Of a DNA stretch of 64,000 nucleotides, positions 1 through 10,770 are shown in pieces; position 1 is the first letter of the stretch; each line of letters starts with the position of its first letter. The stretch is from NCBI RefSeq assembly GCF_029867415.1, contig NC_081182.1:13080497-13144496 (forward strand). The letters are read 5' to 3'. The translations under genes and the position numbers were made by a program. Origin of the DNA: Vicia villosa. Taxonomy: Eukaryota > Streptophyta > Magnoliopsida > Fabales > Fabaceae. The notes below the pieces were generated by a model. It did not search any database, was not told the DNA's origin, and worked only from the letters and a program-made list of their open reading frames with translations.

Positions 1-60
1 ATGCAATGATGTATGTGTGATAAACTCTGACACCGCATGTCCTTATCACTCATCTCCTTA

Positions 61-1812
61 TCACCCATTGCCTTTGTTTAACCCCTTTTGAATTGTTTGT
101 GAACTCTGGCTCAGTTCGTATTCGGATGACTTGCCGACCCCCCTTTTTTTTTGTGAAAGGATCAACCTGGGGTAACACCAATGCAAAGTGTCTTTGAAAG
201 CTTCGTTATGTTCTAGGATAAACCCCTTTATAAGAAGATACCTCTTAAGTGCATCTACGGGGGAGTTCCGTTGTTGAACCAACTCCTGCTCATTGACAAC
301 TTCTATTGCATTGACTGCGCCTTCATGGTGTGGCATCGGATTTGTTTTCACATTGGGTTTGTCAAAGGCGATTGCCCCTGACTCAATCAGATCTTGGACT
401 ATGTGTCTAAAAGCCCAACATTTCTCCAGGGTATGTCCAGGAGAATTGGCGTGAAATTCACACCTTTCATTTGGCTTGTAGTTGGGTGTAACCTTGCCTG
501 GAGGAAGAGGTGGCAGTGGCCTAACTTCTACCAAGGATTCATTTATTAAATATTTCAGAATTTCTTTCTTGGAAGTAGGTAGCGGATCGAATCTCCTTTG
601 TCCTCCCTGAAACCGGTTTTGTTGTGGTGGATATGACATGGGAGGTCTGCTCTCTTGATGCCCTACAGCATTAGTCTCTCCTTCCTTTTTCTTTGTGAAG
701 TTAGGGGTAGGCCTCTTCGCCTGATAGGAGTTAGATGATGTCCCTTGTATTTTCCCGCTCTTAATTCCGTCTTCTATTCTTTCACCAATAACCACTAAAT
801 CTGAAAACCCTGAGGACACACTCCCTACCATTTTGTCGTAGTATGGCCCTTGTAATGTAGCCATAAACATTTTTACGAGCTCTTTTTCCAACAGGGGAGG
901 TTGGACTCGGGAGGCCATTTCCCTCCATCTCTGTGCATACTCCTTGAACGATTCCTCTTTCTTTTGTGACAAACTTTGGAGTTGCATCCGATCGGGTGCC
1001 ATGTCCAAATTGTATTTATATTGTTTTAGGAACGTATTAGCAAGGTCGGTCCAGCTTCGGATGTGAGACTTCTCTAATTGCATATACCAGTCAACCGATG
1101 CTCCACTTAAGCTATCTTGGAAAAAATGCATCATCAGCTTTTGATCATGAGCATAAGCAGCCATTTTTCGCACATACATGCGCAAGTGACTCCTCGGACA
1201 AGAGAGTCCCTTGTACTTTTCAAAGTCGGGTATTTTGAATTTATGAGGAATAGTCAAATCCGGCACCAAGCTCATTTCATAGGTATCCACATCGAAGGCA
1301 TCATATCCTTCCATTGCTTTCATCCTTTCTTCCAGCGCCTTGATTTGTCCACTCTCTTTGGAATTCTCCCCAGAATCAGCAGAGGTCAACTTTGGTTGAG
1401 GGACTTGATCTGTGTCATTAGTGTCCCCATACTGTAGGTCCAAGTAGTCCTCATCCCTAAGCGGATTGTTGATTGGAATGCGAACTGTGCGAGACGTCCC
1501 TTCTTTCTGAGTAGTAGGGATAAATCCTTCTTGAGAGGCCTCTCCCTCTTCATGGGTCGTGGTGACCCTTTTAGATGCGTGAGCATTAGTTTTGTGAGGG
1601 TCATAGCCTCGAACATATCCTAACAATGGGTTGCCATCTTTAGGTATTTCTTCATATTGATCATGAACCTCTTTAGCTTTGTCTTGCTTATCTTTGAGGT
1701 CTTTCATGAAGCTCAGCACTTGGGCCATTCCTCCCTGGAGGTCTTCAACAGTACCTTTCAGCTGGGTCATTTCTTCACGAAGGGCGGCTTGGTTCTGCTC
1801 TAGCTGTTCCAT
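61..1812 (-). CDS. gag: Ogre-1 gag polyprotein
   Basis: This is the structural capsid protein of the retroelement, which would assemble the cytoplasmic particle around genomic RNA. I chose the ATG at 1812 because it begins a glutamine- and glutamate-rich coiled-coil segment (MEQLEQNQAALREEM); the frame is open further upstream, but only through low-complexity T-rich DNA. After the acidic N-terminal part comes a retrotransposon-gag domain with the block WYMQLEKSHIRSWTDL and the stretch FKEYAQRWREMASRV, then a proline-rich segment and a C-terminal knuckle-like cluster CEFHANSPGHTLEKC. It resembles the gag at 12192-13640 block by block (both have the YNxDxAPxRMQLQS motif). The frame stops at 61-63. 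Ogre elements are known to join gag to the remaining polyprotein across an intron, so the stop need not be a mutation. Confidence 0.85.
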   Translation of the reverse strand: MEQLEQNQAALREEMTQLKGTVEDLQGGMAQVLSFMKDLKDKQDKAKEVHDQYEEIPKDGNPLLGYVRGYDPHKTNAHASKRVTTTHEEGEASQEGFIPTTQKEGTSRTVRIPINNPLRDEDYLDLQYGDTNDTDQVPQPKLTSADSGENSKESGQIKALEERMKAMEGYDAFDVDTYEMSLVPDLTIPHKFKIPDFEKYKGLSCPRSHLRMYVRKMAAYAHDQKLMMHFFQDSLSGASVDWYMQLEKSHIRSWTDLANTFLKQYKYNLDMAPDRMQLQSLSQKKEESFKEYAQRWREMASRVQPPLLEKELVKMFMATLQGPYYDKMVGSVSSGFSDLVVIGERIEDGIKSGKIQGTSSNSYQAKRPTPNFTKKKEGETNAVGHQESRPPMSYPPQQNRFQGGQRRFDPLPTSKKEILKYLINESLVEVRPLPPLPPGKVTPNYKPNERCEFHANSPGHTLEKCWAFRHIVQDLIESGAIAFDKPNVKTNPMPHHEGAVNAIEVVNEQELVQQRNSPVDALKRYLLIKGFILEHNEAFKDTLHWCYPRLILSQKKRGVGKSSEYELSQSSQTIQKGLNKGNG

Positions 1813-1975
1813 TGCTTTCTTCTTCTGAGCTCTGGTCTTGATTTGTGGTTGAGTTGCAATGGTGTGACTGGAGATGAAGATAGTTTTTTTTTGCTTTAAT
1901 GTTTTGAAAAATAAATATGATATGCATGCTATGAATGATATGGTTATGCAATGCTTATGTCTTATCCACACTATT

Positions 1976-2172
1976 ATAATACACATATATATTTATATAT
2001 TATTTTTATTCTTTCTCTTTTTTTTATATATATACATGTACATCTTTCCTTTTTTTTTTTTTTTTTTTTTTTGCACATATGTATTATGTATATATTTTTT
2101 TTTTACATATGTATTTATTGTTTTTTTTTTTTTATATATATATTTTTTGTACATGTATATTCACATATGTTT
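1976..2172. repeat. Low-complexity T-run and TA-rich simple repeat
   Basis: Between gag and ORF1 lies a run of about 23 T (2050-2072), further T-runs and interspersed ATATAT/ACATATGT segments. Open frames across it on the plus strand encode only Phe/Ile/Tyr-rich peptides and are not genes. On the sense strand it is an A-rich spacer between ORF1 and gag. Confidence 0.8.
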
Positions 2173-2367
2173 TTTTTTAGAGAGGTAAACAAGGTTGGTA
2201 AATATTTATAGAAACGATGAGTAACGAAAAAGAAACACACTTTATTGAAAAGAAAATACTAATCCATTGTTGGTTCACAAAGAGGAAGGGAAACTGAAAT
2301 TAAAAATACTCAAAATAAATTGAATTAAAAGTACTTGAAATAAAAGCAACAAGGAAACAACATAAAG

Positions 2368-4365
2368 CTAAGAACGCCTTCGGATGTCTTCTTTGAACTT
2401 GTCCACCATGCTCCTACAAAGCTCCATGAATTCCTTGACTTCTTTAGGAAGGATAACAAGAGAGGTTTCCGCCTTTGCCAAACTCCTTGGGATGTCTAGG
2501 ATTAGATCGTTGCACAAGTAAACTAGCTTGTCATAATTATCGCGGCACTTCTCGTATTCTTCAAGCATCTTAGGAACCATGCTCACGTGCTCATAAGCAG
2601 TAGAAACAATTGTGTATTGTCTCTCCCAATAGTCCCTTTCATCCCTTGCAGCATCACATAACTCCTTTTGCCTTAGTAGTAATTGCCTAAGCACGGCCAA
2701 AGCTTGAAGTGCTCTATGACGCTCATCAGTGCGCTGTAAAAGTGCTTCTTCCGCGGTTAACCTCCTTGTGCGTTCTTCTTGTCCAGCATTGCGGGCCTCT
2801 TGAAGATCAAACTTTAAATCCCTTATTTCCACTTCTTGGTCCTTAGTTCTATCCGTTAATTCGAAAACCACAGCTTCTAGATTTTTTTCGGATTCCGCTT
2901 TGTCATGGGAAGCCTTTTCATAACGCCTTCTCCACCTTGCAATTTCCGTATTAGCTTGCTCCAACCTCTCATCATGAGCCTCTAAATTAAAGTTAGCACT
3001 TAAATACCCTTCAGTTGCACGTTTTCTTTTACTTCTTTGCCTATCATTTTCTTCTTTCATCGCTTGGAGTTCTTGATTTTTCTCTTTAAGGTCAAAGCGT
3101 AGTTGGCTCCTTTCATTAGTAAGCTGATGCAAATCAAGCTCTAATTTTTCTTTCTCCTTTCGGGACGCCTCTAGGGCAGCCCTAATTCCTTCTATCTCTT
3201 CGATGGATAAAGGAACAGGATCAGGAGAATCAGGCTTGTAGGCGGGATCCACAACAAAAGGGAGCAATACTTTCTTAACTCTTTCTCGAACCCATGTGGT
3301 GTAAGGTTCCTTTGCAATCGCATTCTTTGGCCCAAAATCTCTTCTATGAACACTACTCCAAGCTTGAATTACCTTCTTCCATGTCCTTGGTTCACCTTTC
3401 CCATTATCATGCAAAATCAATTCTTTTGTACGTTGCTCAGAAGGTTCTTTATCCATGGAATGACCCAATTGACGTAGTGCTAAATTAGGATTATAATTAA
3501 TACAACCAAGAGTTCCTATTAATGGCACATTGTTGAATTCTCCACATTTATAAATAATCTTGTCTGAATTCAATTTTCTTGCATACCATAGAATAGAGTC
3601 CGCTTTAAGAGCCCTTAATTTTTGAGACCAATCGTTCCTAGTTAATTCTTTGATAAAGCAACTAGCTTTGTAGAGATGGGAAGTCAACCAAGAATAAAGC
3701 AAATGAACGCAACAAACTAGCACTCCTCTCTTTCTTTCATACCTCATATGAATAGCATAGTAAATGTTAGCGAGGATAGTCGGAGTTGGATCTTTGTCAA
3801 AAAGCCTAAAAGAAGTGAAAGCATGAATAGCGGTAGGATCAACATAGTCAATATTCTTTGGCAATAAAACAACACCAAAAACCAAGAGAGCTAACACATG
3901 TCCACAAATGTCCCATTGTTTCCTTTGAGCAAACATTAATGCTTGATTTTCTAAATAAGATCTTTTGAACCCATGCACTTCCCCCTCAGTTTTATAATGA
4001 ACTTTTAATTCTGCAGCGGACATTCCTAAAGCCTTTTCTAGATCTGAAAAGTCAACTTCCTTACCCACACCAGTATAGAATTCCTTTTTTATCCTCGAAA
4101 AACCCAACATAGCATCCATTTCTTCTATGGTAGGTGCTAACTGAAAATCCTGGAAAGTAAAACATCTCAAAGGCGGATCATAGAATTGTACCAAAGCGGT
4201 GATAGCTTCTTCTTGCACCTTTACCCTTAGCAAATCCAAGATATTACCATAGCGGATCTCAAACCTATCCAAAGCACCTGATGGCAATTTTTCTTTGATG
4301 ATCTTCAATTTCTTAATGTCTGGAGTAGAAACAGTAAAGTGCACGATTGTCTTCTTCGTACTCAT
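2368..4365 (-). CDS. Ogre-1 ORF1 protein of unknown function with long coiled coil
   Basis: This is the additional ORF found upstream of gag in Ogre elements; its role is not known. The best start is the ATG at 4365 (MSTKKTIVHFTV). The upstream extension to 4452 reads through TATATA-rich leader and looks non-coding. The N-terminal two thirds are a globular region with motifs LRCFTFQDFQLAPTIEEM and a conserved-looking Trp/Arg-rich middle; this resembles the plant-transposon-associated domain often annotated as DUF7745. From roughly residue 385 the protein becomes highly charged and heptad-like (KEKEKLELDLHQLTNERSQL), predicting a long coiled coil, interrupted by a basic KRKRA cluster that could serve nuclear localisation. 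The frame is intact for about 665 residues. The family assignment is from recall of sequence pattern. Confidence 0.8.
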   Translation of the reverse strand: MSTKKTIVHFTVSTPDIKKLKIIKEKLPSGALDRFEIRYGNILDLLRVKVQEEAITALVQFYDPPLRCFTFQDFQLAPTIEEMDAMLGFSRIKKEFYTGVGKEVDFSDLEKALGMSAAELKVHYKTEGEVHGFKRSYLENQALMFAQRKQWDICGHVLALLVFGVVLLPKNIDYVDPTAIHAFTSFRLFDKDPTPTILANIYYAIHMRYERKRGVLVCCVHLLYSWLTSHLYKASCFIKELTRNDWSQKLRALKADSILWYARKLNSDKIIYKCGEFNNVPLIGTLGCINYNPNLALRQLGHSMDKEPSEQRTKELILHDNGKGEPRTWKKVIQAWSSVHRRDFGPKNAIAKEPYTTWVRERVKKVLLPFVVDPAYKPDSPDPVPLSIEEIEGIRAALEASRKEKEKLELDLHQLTNERSQLRFDLKEKNQELQAMKEENDRQRSKRKRATEGYLSANFNLEAHDERLEQANTEIARWRRRYEKASHDKAESEKNLEAVVFELTDRTKDQEVEIRDLKFDLQEARNAGQEERTRRLTAEEALLQRTDERHRALQALAVLRQLLLRQKELCDAARDERDYWERQYTIVSTAYEHVSMVPKMLEEYEKCRDNYDKLVYLCNDLILDIPRSLAKAETSLVILPKEVKEFMELCRSMVDKFKEDIRRRS

Positions 4366-5133
4366 CCTTCCTACACATTCACCAACAAAATACATTTTAC
4401 CAAATATATATACATATATGTGTATTATTATTTTTATTTGTGGATAAGACATGATGAAAAATGCAAATGATTAGATGATGCATGCAAACACATAACAACA
4501 AAAAAAATATACAAACATAAAAAAAAACAATTAAGCAAAAAAACATGGTATTTCAGAGAACCCAGGTTCATAGGTTCGACGTAGGGGGCTCTTGGGAGCC
4601 AACCTTTATATGGGGGTTCTAAAAGGTCTCATGGGGTCGTTCGTAGCCTCCGAGACTTTTTCGTCTCTTCGGATTTTGGAACAACTCACTTTATCCATGA
4701 GGTTCGAATTTTTGGGTAGGTTCCCGGAGAGATCAGCTAAGTATCCAGTCCAGCCCTCCACAAAGTCAAGCTTCGTTTCGGACCTTTCCAAATACCTAAC
4801 CCACTCCGAGTGGAGTTATCAGTGAGATTCGTAAGGCGATTCATGTCCCCTTTTGGTCTCAAAGTTAACTCCCACATTTAAGGTTTAACAACATAAAAAT
4901 AGAGCAAATATATATAAAAATAAAAGCAGATATTTTCAGGCAAATAAAAAAAAACACAAAACAAATAAACAAATAAATAATTTAATGTATATTAAAAGAT
5001 AAACCTCCCCCCAAACCCTAAATGTGGCAATTTGCCAACCCTAAAATGCGCCACAAACCCTAAACCACAAACCACGAGCCATAAACCTAAACCCACTCAA
5101 GCCTTAGGAGCATAATAATTCACTAAAAGTGTG
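4366..5133 (-). other. Ogre-1 untranslated leader
   Basis: About 770 bases between the primer site and ORF1. It holds no long ORF on the sense strand. It is A/T-rich, with scattered AACCCTAAA words near 5020-5100 that are not in tandem. I see no further gene. Confidence 0.6.
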
Positions 5134-5151
5134 TCCCCAGCAGAGTCGCCA
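5134..5151 (-). other. Ogre-1 primer-binding site
   Basis: The minus strand reads TGGCGACTCTGCTGGGGA, starting two bases inside the LTR edge. It matches the tRNA-Arg-type primer site known for Ogre elements and is identical to the copy at 14842-14859. It fixes the orientation and the inner LTR boundary. Confidence 0.85.
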
Positions 5152-6249
5152 GCTGTAGCAACCTGCCTAAAAATTTAACTTAGAGAGTCGCCACCTATTC
5201 TGAAGGGCGAATAGGAAACCCTACGCAGATAAGAGATTGAGGGTAAGTTATTACAATCAGGCTGAGGGAAGGTATGAGGCACCCTCAGCCCTTTCCTAAA
5301 GGCTAACAGTCAAAGATTAGGGTTGCATGGCAGGAATTAGGGAGAAATGTGGCAAACAAAATTTTAGGACATGATTGAGATTTTGAAGAGGGGGACTCGC
5401 CTTGTTGCCAAGTGCCTACGTACCTCCTTAGGGAGGATCAGAGTCTACGTAGTTCGGGAAGGGTTGTACGCCATTTAGAGTTTGAATTTGATTTGATATG
5501 GTTTTTTAGAGGCTTTTTAGTTAGCCTATCGCAGTTTGTTTTGTCTTTGTAATTTGAATGGATTTTAGAATTATTAGGGTTTGGGCGTACAACCCTGATT
5601 TGGCACAATTAACCGCAATGATCAATAGGTTTGATCACCATAGCTAAAAGATTAAGGATTTGCATTGTCACCAATTCAAATCGATTAATTCGATTATCAC
5701 TAATAACAACTTATTGTATTTTATTACTTATTAATTGGCGTTTTATATTGTTACCTCTCATAATCGATTAGCACGACTACAAATAATAACAAATTAAATT
5801 AAACAATGAAGCAAGATTAATCACCACAACCAATAAGATAGTTGCAGCCATTTAATCGAATTTAATTGGATTTTTATTTTAATAAAAAGTACTTTAATTT
5901 TTATTGTTAACCACAGCGATTAATCGGTTTAATCGGCGCAAATAACAAATTAAAACATATTTTATATAAATGTCATGTTGTTATTCTATAAATAAAATAA
6001 TTTTAATATAAATTATTAATTATCAACTAATATTTTAATTACAAGAAAAACAAATCAATTAAATTTTTATTAAGTTTTTATTAAGGTTTTTATTCAGTGT
6101 GGATGTGTTTAGGGTATATGGTATAAGGAGCTAAATCTGGGCTGCTGGATCTGAGTTAGTGGAGGATTAAAGGATGAGATCTGAGGTCGTATGGTGGCAG
6201 TATGGTGATGAGGCGCATAGGATCAGAGTTTGAAAATTCAGAAAAATTT

Positions 6250-6320
6250 ATGTGAGGGTGCAGGGATCGAACCCACACCCTTAGGCTTAACCAACATCCC
6301 CCCAACCAACCCAGCTGCGC
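6250..6320 (-). other. tRNA-like module with pol III A/B-box look-alikes in the Ogre-1 LTR
   Basis: On the minus strand, CAGCTGGGTTGGTTGGGG (about 6319-6302) resembles a tRNA D-arm/A box of the TAGCTCAGTTGGTTAGAG type. GGGTTCGATCCC (6274-6263) is a consensus T-loop/B box, flanked by short complementary stems. The spacing is tRNA-like. The anticodon region is not clearly foldable, so this is a tRNA-derived relic rather than a tRNA gene. Confidence 0.5.
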
Positions 6321-7023
6321 GCTTATGCTGTTTAATATTCGCGTGCAATAACATAAATAAAAAAGATGAACAACTGAAAAACGTGCGCGCGAAATTTCAA
6401 ACAAGCTAATAGGACGAGGACACCTCATCATCTTCCTCAAACAGACCTTGGACCCTGGTAAAATTAGCTACGATTTTGCTATGTTTTTCTACGCAGCAAA
6501 CCAAACCACGAAAATAACGAATAGGCCATACATTCACATAAACGTTTCGCGACACTTGCAATCGCTTCGTCTCAGCCATGCGAATTTGATCATATATTTA
6601 TTTTGACCTAATTTTATCCCCATAAGAAACCCCCAAAACGAACCCTAAAAGCTTGGATCGGCCTCTAATGGCCGATCACCCTATAGCGCGCAAAACTCAA
6701 CCAAACGGTCCAGAATCAATCATAGCAGTCAGGAGAAACCAAACATACAATCAAAACAACATGAACATGAGTATATGATGCCAATCGAACCAAGATATGA
6801 AACGACTTACTTTGACAAATTGGAGGGTATTCTGGGGTTGTTGATGTAGTGCTATGATCCAGATGCGTTCAGAATCCTCCCACAAACCTTTTGCAACCTT
6901 TAATTCTTCTTGAAAGCCTCACAATTGCCAAAATCGAATTTGTATTTTCTTGGTGATTTTTCGTTCTTGCAAGTGTCTCTTTCTCCAGATTTTCGTCCCC
7001 AACCCTTATGCCTCAGCCTCTAT

Positions 7024-7031
7024 ACTTATAG
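7024..7031 (-). promoter_or_regulatory. Candidate TATA box of the Ogre-1 LTR
   Basis: The minus strand reads CACTATAAGTATAGAG across this site. It lies about 1.05 kb inside the LTR from its sense 5' end, leaving a long U3. No other convincing TATA was seen nearby. The assignment is inferred from sequence only. Confidence 0.4.
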
Positions 7032-8071
7032 TGAATCAGATTAGGTTTAGAAAAGAGTCTCAAAAGCCTTTAAATCCAATCTTTCTTCTTTGAGAATTTT
7101 GATTTGTTTCTTGAATAAAAAGCTACTATTTTGGCCAAGATTTGATTTTATCCTTCCCTAATCCAATTACCACGAAATTAGTAATATATTTTGTCATTAA
7201 CATTGATTGGAACTCAACAAAATATATTTCTAACAACATATTTAATTTTCTTACTTATTTAAATCATAAAAATCAATTTTTAATGAAATAAATATATTAA
7301 AAATTAAATAATATGTTTAAATTTCGTGGCATCCTATTGTGGGCATGTTAATAACTTGTGGACCAAGTTTGCATAAAAATACTATGGGCCCTTTTGCAAA
7401 GTTTCTCCATTTGAACCCTCCTTTTTCATATTTGGTCCCTAAAAATTTCCTAACTTTGATCAAGCATAATTCCTTCAATATTTGAGCTATGAAGGAGTTC
7501 TAATACTTTTTATAAACCTCAAGAGGTCCTCTATAAGCCACTTTGGAACATATTTTTCATTTGAAGCTCTTATCTTGATCATATTCTCTTTGGGAAAAAA
7601 CTGCTTTTTGAAGGATGCCTGAAAATGACCTGTAATCTTTTGCTTTGTATCTCTTAAATGAAGCATTTCTAGCCTTGGCTTGTGAGACACAAAGTTATAG
7701 AGAATTCAATTTCCTTCAAAATAGGCTTTGAGTGGGGAATTTCTGATGTTCCATGTGAAAGTTATGCCCAGTCAAAGTTGGGTTGACTTTCTCCTAAGAA
7801 ACCCTAATTTGAACCTTTTCATGTTTGTTCATTTCTGAGTTTCTATTAATGGAATCATGATCAATTCTTGATCAAATGATGGTTATGCACCCCATACTTG
7901 ATGTTTACCCAATGGTTAAAGTTTGGATCATACCTTGATTATGATTGACCTTTCAATTTGGATCAGTTGACTGTGAATTATCTGAATTATGTGAATGAGC
8001 CATGCCTTGAGATTTGAACCTTGTTTTTTTGTTGTAAGAAAAGTGTGGGAGGTAAATTTTGGGGTATGACA

Positions 8072-8899
8072 ATCACTTCTGACCTTTATGATTTTACACT
8101 CTTTTTCAGATTGAATCTGAATGCAGAAATCAAAGAACACTGAATGAGTCTCATCCTTGTGTTTCAAGAATTTTACCCACGTCCAGCGACTATAATCATC
8201 TACGATGACTAATCCATATTTCTTTCCTCTGACAGATGCTGTTTTGACAGGTCCAAACAGATCAATGTGCAAGAGTTCTAATGGCCTTGAGGTAGAAACA
8301 ACATTCTTAGACTTGAATGCAGGTTTGGAGAACTTGCCCTTCTGACATGCTTCACAAAGAGCATCTGATTTGAATTTCAGATTAGGGAGTCCTCTGACAA
8401 GATTCAGTTTGTTAATCTGAGAGATCTTTCTCAAACTAGCATGACCTAATCTCCTGTGCCAGACCCACTGCTCTTCAGAAACAGACATAAGACAAGTCAC
8501 CTTCTGACTCATAAGATCTTGCAGATCTGTCTTATAAATGTTGTTCTTCCTCTTGCCTGTAAATAGGATTGAGCCATCCTTCTGATTTACAGCCTTGCAA
8601 GACTTTTGATTGAAGATTATATCATAACCATTGTCACTTGATTGACTGATAGATAAGAGGTTATGAGTTAATCCTTCTACAAGAAGTACATTAGAAATGG
8701 AAGGAGAGTTACCAGACTTTATAGTTCCAGAGCCAATTATCTTGCCCTTCTGATCTCCTCCGAACTTGACTTCTCCTCCAGACTTAAGCACCAGGTCTTG
8801 GAACATAGACCTTCTTCCTGTCATGTGTCGCGAGCATCCAGAGTCCAGGTACCATGACATGTTGTGCTTTGTCCTTTTTGCAGTCAAGGAAATCTGCAA
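8072..8899 (-). pseudogene. pol: Protease and integrase N-terminal part of copia pol, cut by Ogre-1
   Basis: The frame carries the copia aspartic protease motif LDSGCSRHMTG, then the pre-integrase zinc motif (WHRRLGHASL with C..C near CEACQKGK), then the first part of the integrase core (LLHIDLFGPV, YGLVIVDDYSRWTWVKFL). After KIIKVRSD, just before the second catalytic Asp block would be completed, coding stops and Ogre-1 LTR sequence begins at 8071. The protease frame is offset by one base from the upstream gag frame, and the two overlap at 8784-8899. This implies either a programmed shift or, more likely, a one-base indel near 8850. Confidence 0.9.
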
Positions 8900-10697
8900 T
8901 AGGAATAATCTTATCCTTAGGTACCCACATTTTCTTGGGTCCTTTCTTGTTAGATTTTCTCAAGTTCTGATTGAACTTGGGTTTAACATTGTAAGCAATA
9001 GGAGGAACAGCATGATAATTTTTAATGTGAGTTCCATGATATTTCCTAGGTTGTGTCACATGCTTCTTGGTGTGTGTTATGTGAAAACTTTGTGCATGTG
9101 AAGTGTGCCTAATATCATGGGAGTGGCCATACTTGAACTGATCATACAATGGCTTGTATGTGATTTTCATTTCATCAACAGGTTCAAGTTTGTATGGGGT
9201 TTCACCCTCAAAACCAATGCCTACTCTTTTGTTTCCAGACACAGCATATATCATAGAAGCTAGCTGACTTCTGCCAATACTTCTAGATAAGAACTTCCTG
9301 AAACTTAAATCATATTCTTTCAGAATATGGTTTAGACTAGGAGTGGATTTTTCTGAATCAGAAGGAGATCCAACATTATTGGATAATTTTAAAAGTTTTT
9401 CTTTTAATTCAGAGTTTTCCAACTCAAGCTTCTTTGTTTCAAATTCAAATTGCTTTTTCAGCTTTTTGTATTTGAGACTAATCTGAGACTTGAGTTCCAG
9501 TAGTTCAGTTAGACCGGAAACTAACTCATCTCTAGTAAGTTCAGAAAATACCTCTTCAGAATCTGATTCTGATGTAGATTCTGATCCGTCATCTTCTGTC
9601 GCCATCAGCGCACAGTTAGCCTGCTCATCTTCTGAATCATCTTCTGACTCATCCCAGGTTGCCATAAGACCTTTCTTCTTATGAAACTTTTTCTTGGGAC
9701 TTTCCTTCTGAAGATTTGGACATTCATTCTTGTAGTGTCCAGGCTCATTGCATTCATAGCACATGACCTTCTTCTTGTCAAATCTTCTGTCATCAGAAGA
9801 TTCTCCACGTTCAAATTTCTTTGAACTTCTGAAGCCTCTGAACTTCCTTTGCTTGGTCTTCCAGAGTTGATTTAGCCTTCTGGAGATTAAGGACAGTTCA
9901 TCTTCTTCTTCAGATTCTGATTCTTCAGGATCTTCTTCTCTAGCCTGAAAAGCGTTAGTGCATTTCTTGATATTGGATTTTAATGCAATAGACTTACCTT
10001 TCTTTTGAGGCTCATTTGCGTCCAGCTCTATTTCATGACTTCTCAAGGCACTGATAAGCTCTTCCAGAGAAACTTCATTCAGATTCTTCGCAATCTTGAA
10101 TGCAGTCACCATCGGACCCCATCTTCTGGGTAAGCTTCTGATGATCTTCTTTACATGATCAGCCTTGGTGTATCCTTTGTCAAGAACTCTCAATCCAGCA
10201 GTCAGAGTTTGAAATCTCGAAAACATCTTTTCAATGTCTTCATCATCCTCCATCTTGAAGGCTTCATACTTCTGGATTAAGGCAAGAGCTTTTGTCTCCT
10301 TGACTTGAGCATTTCCTTCATGAGTCATTTTCAAGGACTCATATATATCATAGGCTGTTTCCCTGTTTGATATTTTCTCATACTCAACATGAGAAATAGC
10401 ATTCAGCAAAACAGTTCTGCATTTATGATGATTCCTGAAATGCTTCTTTTGATCATCATTCATTTCTTGCCTTGTCAGCTTTACGCCTCTGGCATTTACT
10501 GGATGTTTGTAACCATCCATCAGAAGATCCCATAGATCACCATCTAGACCAAGAAAGTAACTTTCCAGTTTATCTTTCCAGTATTCAAAGTTTTCACCCT
10601 CAAATACCGGCGGTCTTGTATAACCATTGTTACCGTTGTATTGCTCAGCAGAGCCAGATGTAGATGCAGGTGGATTTGTCGGAGTTTCACCAGCCAT
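8784..10697 (-). CDS. gag: Large copia gag (SIRE/Maximus-like)
   Basis: This is the capsid and nucleocapsid precursor of the copia element. The start is the ATG at 10697, 74 bases inside the primer site. The N-terminus (PPVFEGENFEYWKDKLESYF) is the gag pre-domain (DUF4219-like), followed by a UBN2-type gag core (KALALIQKYEAFKMEDDEDI, RSLPRRWGPMVTAFKIAKNL). A CCHC knuckle CYECNEPGHYKNEC is followed by acidic Ser/Asp/Glu tracts, a coiled-coil segment (KKLKKQFEFETKKLELENSE) and a His-rich basic tail. The frame is open for 637 residues, and its last part overlaps the protease frame out of phase. The acidic plus coiled-coil extension is longer than in typical copia gag. Confidence 0.88.
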   Translation of the reverse strand: MAGETPTNPPASTSGSAEQYNGNNGYTRPPVFEGENFEYWKDKLESYFLGLDGDLWDLLMDGYKHPVNARGVKLTRQEMNDDQKKHFRNHHKCRTVLLNAISHVEYEKISNRETAYDIYESLKMTHEGNAQVKETKALALIQKYEAFKMEDDEDIEKMFSRFQTLTAGLRVLDKGYTKADHVKKIIRSLPRRWGPMVTAFKIAKNLNEVSLEELISALRSHEIELDANEPQKKGKSIALKSNIKKCTNAFQAREEDPEESESEEEDELSLISRRLNQLWKTKQRKFRGFRSSKKFERGESSDDRRFDKKKVMCYECNEPGHYKNECPNLQKESPKKKFHKKKGLMATWDESEDDSEDEQANCALMATEDDGSESTSESDSEEVFSELTRDELVSGLTELLELKSQISLKYKKLKKQFEFETKKLELENSELKEKLLKLSNNVGSPSDSEKSTPSLNHILKEYDLSFRKFLSRSIGRSQLASMIYAVSGNKRVGIGFEGETPYKLEPVDEMKITYKPLYDQFKYGHSHDIRHTSHAQSFHITHTKKHVTQPRKYHGTHIKNYHAVPPIAYNVKPKFNQNLRKSNKKGPKKMWVPKDKIIPIADFLDCKKDKAQHVMVPGLWMLATHDRKKVYVPRPGA

Positions 10698-10770
10698 CTT
10701 TTAAATGAAGCGTTTTTCTCTTCCTGAATCTTTTCTAAACACGGTTAAGTGCTTGCACCTTAGAACCGGC

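Larger units (their letters stand above)
1..8071 (-). mobile_element. Ogre-1: Ty3/gypsy (Tat clade, Ogre type) retrotransposon, 5' half
   Basis: Reading the minus strand there is a long LTR (8071-5154), a primer-binding site, an extra ORF1, then gag, after which the element runs out of the window at position 1. An extra ORF upstream of gag, a multi-kilobase LTR and a tRNA-Arg-like primer site are known hallmarks of legume Ogre elements. Protease, reverse transcriptase, RNase H, integrase and the 3' LTR are not in the window. The LTR's outer edge at 8071 falls inside the integrase coding sequence of a copia element, so this is the youngest layer of the nest. ORF1 and gag are both open over long stretches, which suggests a fairly recent insertion. 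Confidence 0.9.
5154..8071 (-). repeat. Ogre-1 5' LTR (2918 bp)
   Basis: The plus strand begins TGTAGCAACC next to the primer site and ends GGGGTATGACA at 8071, giving sense-strand TGTCATACCCC...CA ends. The same TGTCATACCCCAAAATTT start occurs at the outer edge of the second Ogre LTR (18189), which supports both boundaries. The LTR contains a TATA candidate near 7024-7031 and, about 700 bases downstream, a tRNA-like module. No long ORF is present. The base composition changes from mixed coding-like to AT-rich in 5570-6110 and 7080-7330. Confidence 0.85.

Noticed and set aside
1874..2211. Plus-strand open frames encoding Phe/Ile/Tyr-rich peptides
   Set aside because: They are translations of T-runs and TA repeats between two retroelement genes on the other strand.
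5020..5100. Telomere-like AACCCTAAA words
   Set aside because: They are scattered, not in tandem, and lie in the Ogre-1 leader; no interstitial telomere array.
6250..6320. Functional tRNA gene in the Ogre-1 LTR
   Set aside because: A proper acceptor stem and anticodon arm cannot be drawn; only A/B-box-like parts are convincing.
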